A stretch of DNA of 64,000 bases, taken from Tabrizicola sp. (GTDB lineage Bacteria > Pseudomonadota > Alphaproteobacteria > Rhodobacterales > Rhodobacteraceae). The stretch lies in contig NZ_JAUCZH010000003.1 of assembly GCF_030373185.1 (NCBI RefSeq), positions 1 to 64,000 on the forward strand, in the 5' to 3' direction. Below, piece by piece: positions 1-8,164 of this stretch. Numbering within the stretch: position 1 is the first letter of the stretch; every line of letters starts with the position of its first letter. Both the position numbers and the translations under genes were made by a program. Under the pieces are notes generated by a model. That model ran no database searches, was not told the origin of the DNA, and saw nothing but the letters and a program-made list of their open reading frames with translations.

Positions 1-4
1 CGCA

Positions 5-208
5 ATGACCGTCACAAGACCCAGACGCTTGACGAGCGTCGTCACAGAGCCGATGCTGCTGCCGATCCAGACGCCCCCGGCGCCGGCGGAGCATGTCGTT
101 GCAACGGCACCAGAAGACCCACCAGAGCCTTTGCCCCTGGCAGAGCCGCCGGCGGAGAATTTGTCCGAAGTGCGGATGCGGCCACGGCGCGTTATCGTCG
201 TGAAGTGA
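5..208 (+). CDS. C-terminal fragment of a Pro/Glu-rich protein, probably truncated by the window edge
   Basis: The visible reading frame is 67 residues if read from the first ATG, but it is open back to the window edge, so this is probably the tail of a longer gene. It is rich in Pro, Ala and Glu and ends in a basic stretch (RMRPRRVIVVK). No domain is recognisable. The stop lies 3 nt before the ATG of the next GTPase gene, which suggests co-transcription with the GTPase cluster. The composition resembles the disordered linker of the downstream 790-aa GTPase. Function unknown. Confidence 0.45.
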   Translation: MTVTRPRRLTSVVTEPMLLPIQTPPAPAEHVVATAPEDPPEPLPLAEPPAENLSEVRMRPRRVIVVK

Positions 209-211
209 GAC

Positions 212-2584
212 ATGATTGAAGAAGACGGTGAACTGACGGTCGCAGAGCGGCTTGGTCGTCTTTTGGACCGAGGGCTTTTGCCTGCTGGTGGCCCGGCCGA
301 GGCTGCGGAACGGCTGATCGAACGCCTTGAACGACCGGCGCGCGTGGCTTTGCTGGGCTTGCCGGGCGCTGGGAAGTCTTCGGTTCTCAACCTGCTTGCC
401 GGTACCGTGGTCGTTCCCGAGACGCTTCGGCTGCCAACGATGGTCGTGCAGCATGGCTCAGAGGCCCGAATGCTTTGCACCCTTGCCGATGGCCGGGTGG
501 AAGATGTTCCAGGCACGAACCTGGAACAGGCGCTGAGGTTGAACCCGGCACTTGTGACTGTCGAGATGGACCTGCCTTCCCTGAAGGTCATCAGCCTGCT
601 GGAGGTCGCCGCCGGGCCGATGGAGACCGAACAGCGCCGGGCCGCAGTCTGGGCCAGCAAGCGCGCCGATATCCTGATCTGGTGTACGACTTCATTTCTA
701 CCCAAAGAGCAGATGGTGTGGGAAAGCATGCCCGACTCGGTGAAGGACAACGGGTTCCTGTTCCTGACCAAAGTAGACTTGCTTGGCAGCCCCGAAGCTG
801 CGCAGGGCATGCTTGAGCGTGTGGAACAGCGCGCAGGCGAAGATTTCCGGCAAGTCCTGTCGATTTCCACAAAACAGGCACGGGCGGCGATGCCTCCGGG
901 CGGACCGATCGACCGGAATCTTTTCCGGGACAGTGGTGCCGCAGCCGTGATCACGACAATCAAGGCCCGGGTGCAAATGGCGCAGCGCGCTGACACCGAC
1001 ATGGCGGAACTCTTGCTGGCGCGGCACGTCGAAGCTGGCGGCATCGTTGCACGCCGCTTTGCAGATCCGGACCCGGCGGCCGCCACAGAGGCGGTTGCCG
1101 GACAGGCAGATGCGTCGACCGAGCCAGCGACACCCCCAGCCAGCACCGAGCCCGAAAAGGTGCCAGAGCCGGAGCAGGTATTCAGGCTGGAACTTGTGGC
1201 CAAACCCGAACCAGCGCCGGAACCAGCCCTCGTCGAAGATCCCGCCCCGGAGCCGGATCAGGTTGCAGGCCTGCTTTCAGCGCTCAGGCTGGAGCCTGAG
1301 TTGGAAGCTGCCGTCGAGCCGCAACAAGAGAGTGCAGCAGAGGGTGTTGCAGAGATTGCCGAAGGGCCGGACTCGCAGCCGGAGCCGGAAATTGAGCCGG
1401 AACCGGAAGATCAGGACGATCTTCCGGCTGACGCCGCTTCCAATGAACCAATGGACGCAGAACCACTGTCAGCGGCGGGGGCAAAACGCTTCTCGGACCG
1501 GATCAGGCAGGCCGCACCTGCCACCGACGCAGGCGCCGCGCCGCCCGTGCCATTGCGAACAACCTGGAAATCACGGAACGAGCCTGCAGAAACGTCCGCC
1601 GCTGCGCCGAAGCCAACTCTGACGCCACGGAAAGACATTCCGAAGACCCCTCCCCCGCCGCGTGGCAAAGTGCTCGAGACCCCCGCCCGACCCGCCGATA
1701 CATCGACCGACGCCGGGCCTGACGATGCGGCGATTGCCGCAATGCTTGCAGCGGCTGCCGCCCCCCCGAGAGAACCGCGCACCCCCCGCGACCGGCAATC
1801 GCAGTCGGCGTCCACCGCGCCAGTTGGGCCAGCAGCAAGTGACCGCGCCCAGCGGACCCGGCTGTTTGGCGCCCGCAAACCTGCCGCCCCGGAACTTGAA
1901 CCCCCGGAACTTGCGCCCGCAGAAATTGCTCCCGCGGCCGAAGCGCCTGTCGAACCGGTTCAGCCTCAGGATGAGGCCGTTGACCTGGCCGAGGCACCCG
2001 CACCGGCCGCGACCCCGGTCGAACAGCTGACCGATCTGCCCGAAGACCAGCCGACCGCCCCATCAGCGCCGCCTGCGGTGCCGGAAACCCGTCGGTTTGT
2101 GGCTGCGCGAGCCGCCGGCGCTGAAGACATGCCTTCACCCCGGGTTGCGGTGTTGCGCGAACGCAGGGCTGACGCTCCCACTGCCGAACGCCGCGAACGA
2201 CCGCGGATCGCCGCCCGCGTCGTTGCCGCCGCACCGGCACCTGAGGCTGGCCCCAGGGCCGTTCCTGCCTCCGAACATGGAATTCTGAATCAGGCTGTTG
2301 CGCTGATCATCTCGCGGGCTGCCGATCTTGAACGTCTGGTTGATCCCACTGAAAAACCACCGGTCGACCTGATCCTTGACCACGGTCGGGAAACCACCGA
2401 GCAAGTGATCGAGGTTCTGTCGCAGGCATCTTCCGCCGAGTTGCGCCGAATCAACCATGACCTGAGTGAGGTTCAAGACCTGATCATGCTGATGCAGCTG
2501 GAGAAGGGACATGCCCCAGCCGACGACGCAATGACGCTTATCTTGCAGATTCGTCGCGATCTGGAAACATTGCGTGCGGCGTGA
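212..2584 (+). CDS. GTPase-domain protein with very long Pro/Glu/Ala-rich linker
   Basis: A 790-aa protein. The N-terminal ~270 residues look like a dynamin/Era-type GTPase: Walker A GLPGAGKS at residues 49-56 and a G4-like TKVD at 186-189. The G3 region is degenerate: where DxxG is expected the sequence reads EVAAGP. Residues ~285-690 are low complexity (Pro, Glu, Ala and later Arg), probably disordered. The last ~90 residues (from about GILNQAVALI) are predicted helical and may mediate oligomerisation. It is the first complete gene of a co-directional cluster with two further GTPases. No close named family is recognised. A scaffold or membrane-remodelling role is inference only. Confidence 0.7.
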   Translation: MIEEDGELTVAERLGRLLDRGLLPAGGPAEAAERLIERLERPARVALLGLPGAGKSSVLNLLAGTVVVPETLRLPTMVVQHGSEARMLCTLADGRVEDVPGTNLEQALRLNPALVTVEMDLPSLKVISLLEVAAGPMETEQRRAAVWASKRADILIWCTTSFLPKEQMVWESMPDSVKDNGFLFLTKVDLLGSPEAAQGMLERVEQRAGEDFRQVLSISTKQARAAMPPGGPIDRNLFRDSGAAAVITTIKARVQMAQRADTDMAELLLARHVEAGGIVARRFADPDPAAATEAVAGQADASTEPATPPASTEPEKVPEPEQVFRLELVAKPEPAPEPALVEDPAPEPDQVAGLLSALRLEPELEAAVEPQQESAAEGVAEIAEGPDSQPEPEIEPEPEDQDDLPADAASNEPMDAEPLSAAGAKRFSDRIRQAAPATDAGAAPPVPLRTTWKSRNEPAETSAAAPKPTLTPRKDIPKTPPPPRGKVLETPARPADTSTDAGPDDAAIAAMLAAAAAPPREPRTPRDRQSQSASTAPVGPAASDRAQRTRLFGARKPAAPELEPPELAPAEIAPAAEAPVEPVQPQDEAVDLAEAPAPAATPVEQLTDLPEDQPTAPSAPPAVPETRRFVAARAAGAEDMPSPRVAVLRERRADAPTAERRERPRIAARVVAAAPAPEAGPRAVPASEHGILNQAVALIISRAADLERLVDPTEKPPVDLILDHGRETTEQVIEVLSQASSAELRRINHDLSEVQDLIMLMQLEKGHAPADDAMTLILQIRRDLETLRAA

Positions 2585-2640
2585 CACTATTACTCATCGA
2601 AGAATCGACAAAAACCTGCCCAATTCGGACCACTTTCCCA

Positions 2641-2690
2641 ACTTATGTCATGATCACGGGGACTTGCGCCGTTTTATGTGCGACATAAGT
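2641..2690. promoter_or_regulatory. Inverted repeats upstream of the dynamin-like gene (candidate operator)
   Basis: In the 134-nt gap before the dynamin-like gene, ACTTATGTC (2641-2649) is repeated in inverted orientation as GACATAAGT (2682-2690). The right arm is also half of a compact palindrome, TTATGT-GCG-ACATAA (2674-2688), ending about 30 nt before the ATG. This looks like a dimeric regulator site. I do not recognise the regulator; it does not match FNR, LexA or Fur consensus sequences. Confidence 0.4.
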
Positions 2691-2718
2691 GGTTTGGGGC
2701 GGAGGTTGTGAGGTTATC

Positions 2719-4785
2719 ATGGGACTTGGCGCCATAGTTCAGAGCGATGAACAGGCAGTCGACGCTGCCGCTGGACCAGCACCTGAAGTTGCGCTTGAAC
2801 GCAGCTTCCCGGGCCTTGGGCGTATTGCCGAAGCAACCCAGCAGTTCGAGGACGTTCTGCGCGACTTCGTGACGATGGCAGACCCCGACACGTCGAAGAA
2901 GGTCACGCGGATCCTGCAACAGGTGCGCGACGTTGAACCTTCGGTAACGGTCATCGGCCAGATCAAGGCTGGCAAGACCTCGCTGATCAACGCGATGATC
3001 GGCGCGCCGAACCTGCTGCCGACGGACGTGAATCCCTGGACGTCGGTCGTCACGTCGCTGCACATCAACACCCCCAGCCCGGAACTGAACGTCAAGGCGA
3101 AATTCAAGTTCTTTGACGGCGCAGAATGGGACAAGCTGGTCTCGAACGGTGGCCGGATCGGCCAGCTTGCGGCGCGTGCGGGTGCCGATGACGAACTGGA
3201 AAAGCTGCGACTGCAAGTCGTGGCCATGCGTGAAAAGGCGCAGGCCCGGCTTGGCCGCAAGTTCGAGATGCTGCTTGGCACCGAACACCGCTATGGCGCG
3301 GTCGATGATGCGCTTTTGCGCCGCTATGTCTGCGTTGGCGACGAAGAGGCAGGTTCCGCCGATCAGGGCCGCTTTACCGACATCACCAAATCGGCCGATC
3401 TTTACATCGAACGTGATGACATTCCGGTCATGCTTTGCGTGCGCGACACGCCCGGCGTGAACGACACCTTCATGATGCGCGAACAGATCACGATCAACGC
3501 CGTGCGCGACAGCCGGTCCTGTATCGTCGTGCTGTCTGCCCATCAGGCGCTGACGACGATGGACATGGCGCTGATCCGCCTGATCGCGCACCGCCAATCG
3601 CGTGAGATCATCATTTTCGTGAACCGGATCGACGAACTGCCTGACCCGGGGACACAAGTGCCGGAAATTCACCGGTCCATCCTTGAGACGCTGGAAAAGA
3701 ACAACGCGCCACAGGATATCGACATCATCTACGGCTCGGCGCACTGGGCCAATGCCGTGCTGCTGGGTCAGATCGACGAGATGACCGACGACAGCACGGA
3801 ATCGGCGATCAACTGGACCCGCGCTGCCTTCGCCGACAAGATGGACAGTTGGTCAGCCGAACAGCTTGTCTGGCATGCCTCGGGCGTGCCAGCGCTTCTG
3901 GATGCGCTTGGGCAGCGGATGTATGAAGGCCCGGTGCAAGAGGCGTTGCAAAAGTCGGCCCGTCAGGCGCTGAACCTTGCGCAAAGCCTTGATGTGGTGG
4001 ATCAGGTCCGCATCCTTGAATCCGACGGCCAGCTTGACCGGACGATGACGCCCGGGCAGCTTGACTCCGAACTGCGCCAGATCGAGGTCGCGGCGGTGGA
4101 AAAGCTGACCCACCTTACCGACAATGCCTGCAAGGACTTCACCAACCGGATCGACCAGTCCTACGAACGCTTTCTGGAGCGCGCAACGAATTCGCTGATC
4201 GAACATCTTCAGGCCAATGGCGAAGATGCGACCTGGCATTACAGCCCGCTTGGGCTGCGGATGCTGCTGTCTTCCAGCTATCAGGTGGTGCTGAAGAAGA
4301 TGCACGTCATCGCCGCCGACGTGAACAATGAGACCGCTGTCAGGATTGCCGATCTTTACGGCAAGACCTTCTCGATCACGGTCGAAGGCTTCAAGATTGA
4401 AACCCCCGTCGTTTCCTACATCCCGCCGCCGATCAACCTTGGCCAGACCATCGCGCTGGACCTTCAGGTTGGCTGGTGGAAGGGCTGGTGGCAGCGCCGG
4501 CGGGGCTACAAGGCCTTTGCGCAGGATTTCTACAAGTTGATCCGCGCCGAGACTGACCCGATCATCAATGATCTCAAGACAATCCAGATCGGCCTGTTCC
4601 GCGAAAGGACACAGAACACCCTGCGCGACTTCCTGCAAGAACAGCGGGAACTTCTCATGAGCGCGCTTGCAAGCTCGGAAATCTCGATGGAAGAGATGAA
4701 AGAGTTGTTCGGCGTCAACGCCTGGGAAGACAGACAGGAATGTCTTGCGTCGATCATGGACGAACTTGGCGCCTATGCCGAGTAA
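2719..4785 (+). CDS. Bacterial dynamin-like GTPase
   Basis: A 688-aa protein with all main motifs of a large dynamin-family GTPase: G1 GQIKAGKTS at residues 80-88, a G2-type Thr in PWTSVV, G3 DTPG at 243-246 and G4 NRID at 302-305, followed by a long alpha-helical region typical of dynamin middle/stalk domains. Around residues 585-595 lies an unusual aromatic/basic patch (GWWKGWWQRRR) that could insert into or bind a membrane. The frame is open from 2689, but the ATG at 2719 is preferred: it has GTGAGG 5 nt upstream and the extra N-terminal residues look untranslated. The stop is 30 nt before the next GTPase gene. Membrane fission, fusion or stabilisation is the family role; the role here is unknown. 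Confidence 0.82.
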   Translation: MGLGAIVQSDEQAVDAAAGPAPEVALERSFPGLGRIAEATQQFEDVLRDFVTMADPDTSKKVTRILQQVRDVEPSVTVIGQIKAGKTSLINAMIGAPNLLPTDVNPWTSVVTSLHINTPSPELNVKAKFKFFDGAEWDKLVSNGGRIGQLAARAGADDELEKLRLQVVAMREKAQARLGRKFEMLLGTEHRYGAVDDALLRRYVCVGDEEAGSADQGRFTDITKSADLYIERDDIPVMLCVRDTPGVNDTFMMREQITINAVRDSRSCIVVLSAHQALTTMDMALIRLIAHRQSREIIIFVNRIDELPDPGTQVPEIHRSILETLEKNNAPQDIDIIYGSAHWANAVLLGQIDEMTDDSTESAINWTRAAFADKMDSWSAEQLVWHASGVPALLDALGQRMYEGPVQEALQKSARQALNLAQSLDVVDQVRILESDGQLDRTMTPGQLDSELRQIEVAAVEKLTHLTDNACKDFTNRIDQSYERFLERATNSLIEHLQANGEDATWHYSPLGLRMLLSSSYQVVLKKMHVIAADVNNETAVRIADLYGKTFSITVEGFKIETPVVSYIPPPINLGQTIALDLQVGWWKGWWQRRRGYKAFAQDFYKLIRAETDPIINDLKTIQIGLFRERTQNTLRDFLQEQRELLMSALASSEISMEEMKELFGVNAWEDRQECLASIMDELGAYAE

Positions 4786-4815
4786 GCCCGTGCTGCGCAA
4801 AAGAGGACCAGACCA

Positions 4816-5769
4816 ATGCCTTTGACCCGCAAACCCCGCATCGCCATCATGGGCGAGTTCAGCTCGGGAAAAAGCACACTCTGCAATGTGTTGATGGGTG
4901 CGCGCCCCCTGCTGGAAAAGGTGACTGCCACCCAGTTGCCGCCCGTCTGGCTGTCCTACGGGCCGGATGATGCCTACACGATGGGGCTGGACGGCGTGGC
5001 CTATGATCTGGACGTCGCCGATCTGGAATCCGTTTCGCTGGAAACGACGGAACATGTCCGCATCTTCATGCAAAGCGACATCCTGCGCTACTGCGACCTG
5101 ATCGACATGCCCGGCATTTCCGACCCCAGCATGTCACCCGAAGTGTGGGAGCGGATGGCCCACCTTGCCGATGGCGTGTTGTGGTGTACCCATGCAACGC
5201 AAGCCTGGCGTCAGTCGGAATCCGGGGTCTGGTCGACATTCCCTGCCGAACTGCGCCGCAACAGCCTGCTTCTGGTCACCCGGTTCGACAAGATCGTCAA
5301 CGAAAGCGACCGCGCCAAGGTGCTGAAGCGGGTGGTCGCCGAAACCAGTGACCTGTTCGCCGAGATCTTGCCGGTCTCGCTGCTCCGGGCGATGAACGCC
5401 GGGGATGACGAACAGAAATGGGCCGACAGCGGCGCGCAGGCCCTCACGTCTGCTCTGTTTGACATCGTCCACCGCGTGATTGACGAAGGCCACCCCGAGC
5501 CGGGGGCGGAATTGTCTGCGCCCATTCAGCCGGAAGCCGTTGAAAATCCGGAAATTGGCCAAAGCCTGATCGCCAGAGCCTTTGAACGGTTGACGACCAT
5601 TCGCCGCACGCCCGTGGTAAAGGTCATGCCGCGTCGGGTTGCTGCGGGTGAGCGTCTGCTGCGCACCGAGCGGCCAACGGGGGAAACCGGTCCTGCCGTG
5701 GTGTCCTTCTCGGATGGGCCCGTGGAAGAAGATGCCCTGCTTGCCCTGACCCGGGCGCCGGGCCGCTAA
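4816..5769 (+). CDS. Third GTPase of the cluster, dynamin/Era-like G domain
   Basis: A 317-aa protein, almost entirely a G domain: G1 GEFSSGKST at residues 13-21, G3 DMPG at 97-100 and G4-like TRFD at 155-158. It lacks the long helical stalk of its neighbour, so it may act as a partner or regulator. The C-terminal ~80 residues are basic and Pro-rich (RRTPVVKVMPRRV) and recall the tails of the other cluster proteins. GAGGACC lies close upstream of the ATG. It follows the dynamin-like gene by 30 nt in the same direction. Exact family and substrate are unknown; nucleotide binding is well supported by the motifs. Confidence 0.75.
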   Translation: MPLTRKPRIAIMGEFSSGKSTLCNVLMGARPLLEKVTATQLPPVWLSYGPDDAYTMGLDGVAYDLDVADLESVSLETTEHVRIFMQSDILRYCDLIDMPGISDPSMSPEVWERMAHLADGVLWCTHATQAWRQSESGVWSTFPAELRRNSLLLVTRFDKIVNESDRAKVLKRVVAETSDLFAEILPVSLLRAMNAGDDEQKWADSGAQALTSALFDIVHRVIDEGHPEPGAELSAPIQPEAVENPEIGQSLIARAFERLTTIRRTPVVKVMPRRVAAGERLLRTERPTGETGPAVVSFSDGPVEEDALLALTRAPGR

Positions 5770-5799
5770 CGGGCGCCAGAGCCGGGAAGGATTCATGGA

Positions 5800-6171
5800 T
5801 TGGGCGTGAACGAAACACTCGGTGCTGTGATCACGGCCCATCCGCAGGCGCGGGTGGTGGCCTTCGCCGACCTGTCTGCCAGCATGATACTGGCGAGCCA
5901 AGGCAGGGATGATATCACGCAGGAACATCTTGACCGGCTGTGCCTTCAGGCGCGCGCAAGTTTTGACGATCCGCTCTTTTCGCTTTCGGTCGAAGCCTTC
6001 GGCGAACCGCACGGCGCTGTTGTGATGGGTGCGGATGGCATCCGGGTTTTCCTGCGTTCGGAAAGCGAACCCGCCGACGCATTGTGCTGCATTTGCGATC
6101 ATGGCATTGACCTTGCGGCGTTTGTGGCCAAGATCCGCGTAACACTTGAGAGCATCACCTCCGGTGGGTGA
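5800..6171 (+). CDS. Small Roadblock/LC7-like protein
   Basis: A 123-aa protein read from a TTG; GGGAAGG at 5784-5790 gives a suitable spacing. GTG at 5806 is the alternative, and an ATG at 5795 is in another frame and stops at once. The pattern resembles the Roadblock/LC7 fold used by MglB-type small-GTPase regulators: a strand pair (ARVVAFADLSASMILAS), a helix, then GAVVMGADGIRVFL and ADALCCICDHGIDL, with a final helix. Because it sits directly behind three GTPases, a role as GTPase-activating or scaffold partner is an attractive inference. The fold call rests on pattern only. Confidence 0.5.
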   Translation: MGVNETLGAVITAHPQARVVAFADLSASMILASQGRDDITQEHLDRLCLQARASFDDPLFSLSVEAFGEPHGAVVMGADGIRVFLRSESEPADALCCICDHGIDLAAFVAKIRVTLESITSGG

Positions 6172-6204
6172 CGGGGCAGGTTCAAGTCAGGATCGGGCAA
6201 GCCG

Positions 6205-7155
6205 TTGAACAGAGGCACTCTTCCTATCATATCCCGTTTGCAGTCCTTGCAGGCACCCGCGCATGTGGCGCCGGGCGGGGCGCGTATCATTGCTGCGGCT
6301 TCGGATCCGAACCCGCTTGCCGCGCTGCTGCGCGAGGTGAACGAAACAATGCTGGGCCGCGCCCTCACCTTTGAGTCGCGCATCGGCACCAATCTTACGC
6401 TGGAGGTTTCCGGGCGCCGGGTCTTGCGGTTGACGGCGGCCAGCGGGCTTGCCGGGGCTGAAAGCTGTCTGTCCGAACCAGCGCTGGAAGACGCGCACAA
6501 GGATGACCTTATCAAGTTGCTGCAAGCACTTGCGGTCCCAAATCAGGAATTGCGGGTCACCACGACCCCGATCGACCGCGAGCGGGAAGGGGTCAGCGTC
6601 GGCTTGCCCGTTGCGTTGCTGGCTGATCTGCTGCTGGTCGATCTGAACCCGCTTGCGGCGACCGAGTTTACTGCGCTCGAGGCCATGCCGACAACCGCCC
6701 CCTCTCCAAAGGTCGCACCCGAGGCAAGGCTTTTCGCAGTGCCAGATCCGCCTCCTGTCGCTGTCCGCCCCCCGGCAACCGCGCCGGTAGCGCCCGAGGC
6801 AGCCACCTACAAGACCGCAAGTGCCGATTTTCTGGGTCGCTTTGCGCGGGGAACGGGGCCTGTGCTGATGGCGTGGCTGATCACCGGCGGCGATGAGGAT
6901 GGCACCACCGAAGGCCCGGATGAGATGGTTTCGCATCTGCAAGGCTTTCTGGACGATGAGGCTGAGGCTGTTTCGCATCAGCTTGACCAGATTTCCACCG
7001 CTCCCGATGGGCCGATCTGCATCGTGCTGGGCGCGACCCTTGTCGAAGGTCACAGCGTGCTTTGCGCCCGGTCGGGTGAAGGTGTTCTGCTGGGCGTCAT
7101 CGAAGGGGATGGAACCCAGACCCTGATGCAGGCGTGGTCCGCCGCCTTTGCCTGA
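6205..7155 (+). CDS. Unknown 316-aa protein closing the GTPase cluster
   Basis: Read from a TTG, 33 nt after the Roadblock-like gene, same strand. It has an N-terminal region with alternating strands and helices (residues ~1-165), a Pro/Ala-rich linker (~170-205) and a C-terminal domain (~210-316) ending in a beta-rich stretch (ICIVLGATLVEGHSVL). No signal peptide or membrane segment is visible. I recognise no family. Its position and linker composition tie it to the GTPase cluster. It ends just before the convergent ABC ATPase gene. Confidence 0.6.
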   Translation: MNRGTLPIISRLQSLQAPAHVAPGGARIIAAASDPNPLAALLREVNETMLGRALTFESRIGTNLTLEVSGRRVLRLTAASGLAGAESCLSEPALEDAHKDDLIKLLQALAVPNQELRVTTTPIDREREGVSVGLPVALLADLLLVDLNPLAATEFTALEAMPTTAPSPKVAPEARLFAVPDPPPVAVRPPATAPVAPEAATYKTASADFLGRFARGTGPVLMAWLITGGDEDGTTEGPDEMVSHLQGFLDDEAEAVSHQLDQISTAPDGPICIVLGATLVEGHSVLCARSGEGVLLGVIEGDGTQTLMQAWSAAFA

Positions 7156-7158
7156 CGG

Positions 7159-8157
7159 TCAGCGCCGCCTCTGACCCTCGGGGTCGAACAGGAATATCCG
7201 ATCACGCGACAGCGACAGATGAACCGTTTCGGAAACGGCGTAGTCATGTTCGCCAAACAGCCGCACGGTCAAAAGCCCGTGCTGCGGATGGCGGGCATAG
7301 ACCAGCGTTTCCCCACCCAGCTTTTCAATATGGCTGACCTCGGCGGCAAATTCACCGCTCTCGCGTGAGATCATCAGGTGTTCGGGCCGGATACCCACCT
7401 GCCCCGGCGGAAAGCCAAGTGCGGCGGCATCAAGAAAGTTCATCTGCGGGCTGCCGATGAACCCGGCGACGAAGGTGTTCGCCGGGTCGTTGTAAAGTTC
7501 CATCGGAGAGCCAACCTGTTCCACCTTGCCCGCGCGCAAGACGACGATCCGGTCGGCCAGCGTCATCGCCTCGACCTGATCATGGGTCACATAGATCATC
7601 GTGGCCTTCAGGTCGCGGTGCAGGCGCGCAATTTCGATCCGCGTGGCCACGCGCAGGGCGGCGTCAAGGTTCGACAGCGGTTCGTCGAACAAGAACAGCT
7701 TCGGGGTCCGCACGATGGCCCGGCCAATGGCAACACGCTGGCGTTGGCCGCCGGAAAGTTCCGCCGGACGTCGGTCCAGCAATGGCCCCAGCTCCAGCAT
7801 CGCCGCAGCCTTGTCGGTCGCCGCCATGATTTCAGCCTTGGGCTTGCCCGCCTGTTTCAGCGCCAACCCCATGTTGTCACGCACGGTCAGATGCGGATAA
7901 AGCGCATAAGACTGGAACACCATGGCCAGTTCGCGTTTGGCCGGGGCCACGTCATTCATCCGCCGCCCATCCAGCAGGATGTCACCATCGGTCGCATCCT
8001 CCAGCCCCGCGATGATACGCAAAAGCGTGGATTTCCCACAGCCTGACGGGCCGACAAAGACGCAGAATTCGCCGTCCTTCACCGACAGGTCAACGCCCTT
8101 GATCACCTCGGTCGCGCCGAAGTTCTTGGTGACGCCTTTCAGTTCCAGCGCGCCCAT
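7159..8157 (-). CDS. Sugar ABC transporter ATP-binding protein (UgpC/MsmK/MalK family)
   Basis: A 332-aa ABC ATPase, the family's usual size with a C-terminal TOBE region. It shows Walker A GPSGCGKST, Q-loop VFQSYALYP, signature LSGGQRQR, Walker B LFLFDEPLSNLDA and switch YVTHD. It energises import through the two permeases encoded upstream in the same operon (9184-10940). It is the last gene of the minus-strand murQ / binding protein / permease / permease / oxidoreductase / ATPase unit, 7 nt after the oxidoreductase gene. ATPases of this clade are often shared between sugar importers, so specificity comes from the binding protein. Family assignment is secure; the substrate is inferred from neighbours as an amino sugar. 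Confidence 0.93.
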   Translation of the reverse strand: MGALELKGVTKNFGATEVIKGVDLSVKDGEFCVFVGPSGCGKSTLLRIIAGLEDATDGDILLDGRRMNDVAPAKRELAMVFQSYALYPHLTVRDNMGLALKQAGKPKAEIMAATDKAAAMLELGPLLDRRPAELSGGQRQRVAIGRAIVRTPKLFLFDEPLSNLDAALRVATRIEIARLHRDLKATMIYVTHDQVEAMTLADRIVVLRAGKVEQVGSPMELYNDPANTFVAGFIGSPQMNFLDAAALGFPPGQVGIRPEHLMISRESGEFAAEVSHIEKLGGETLVYARHPQHGLLTVRLFGEHDYAVSETVHLSLSRDRIFLFDPEGQRRR

Positions 8158-8164
8158 ACGGCCC

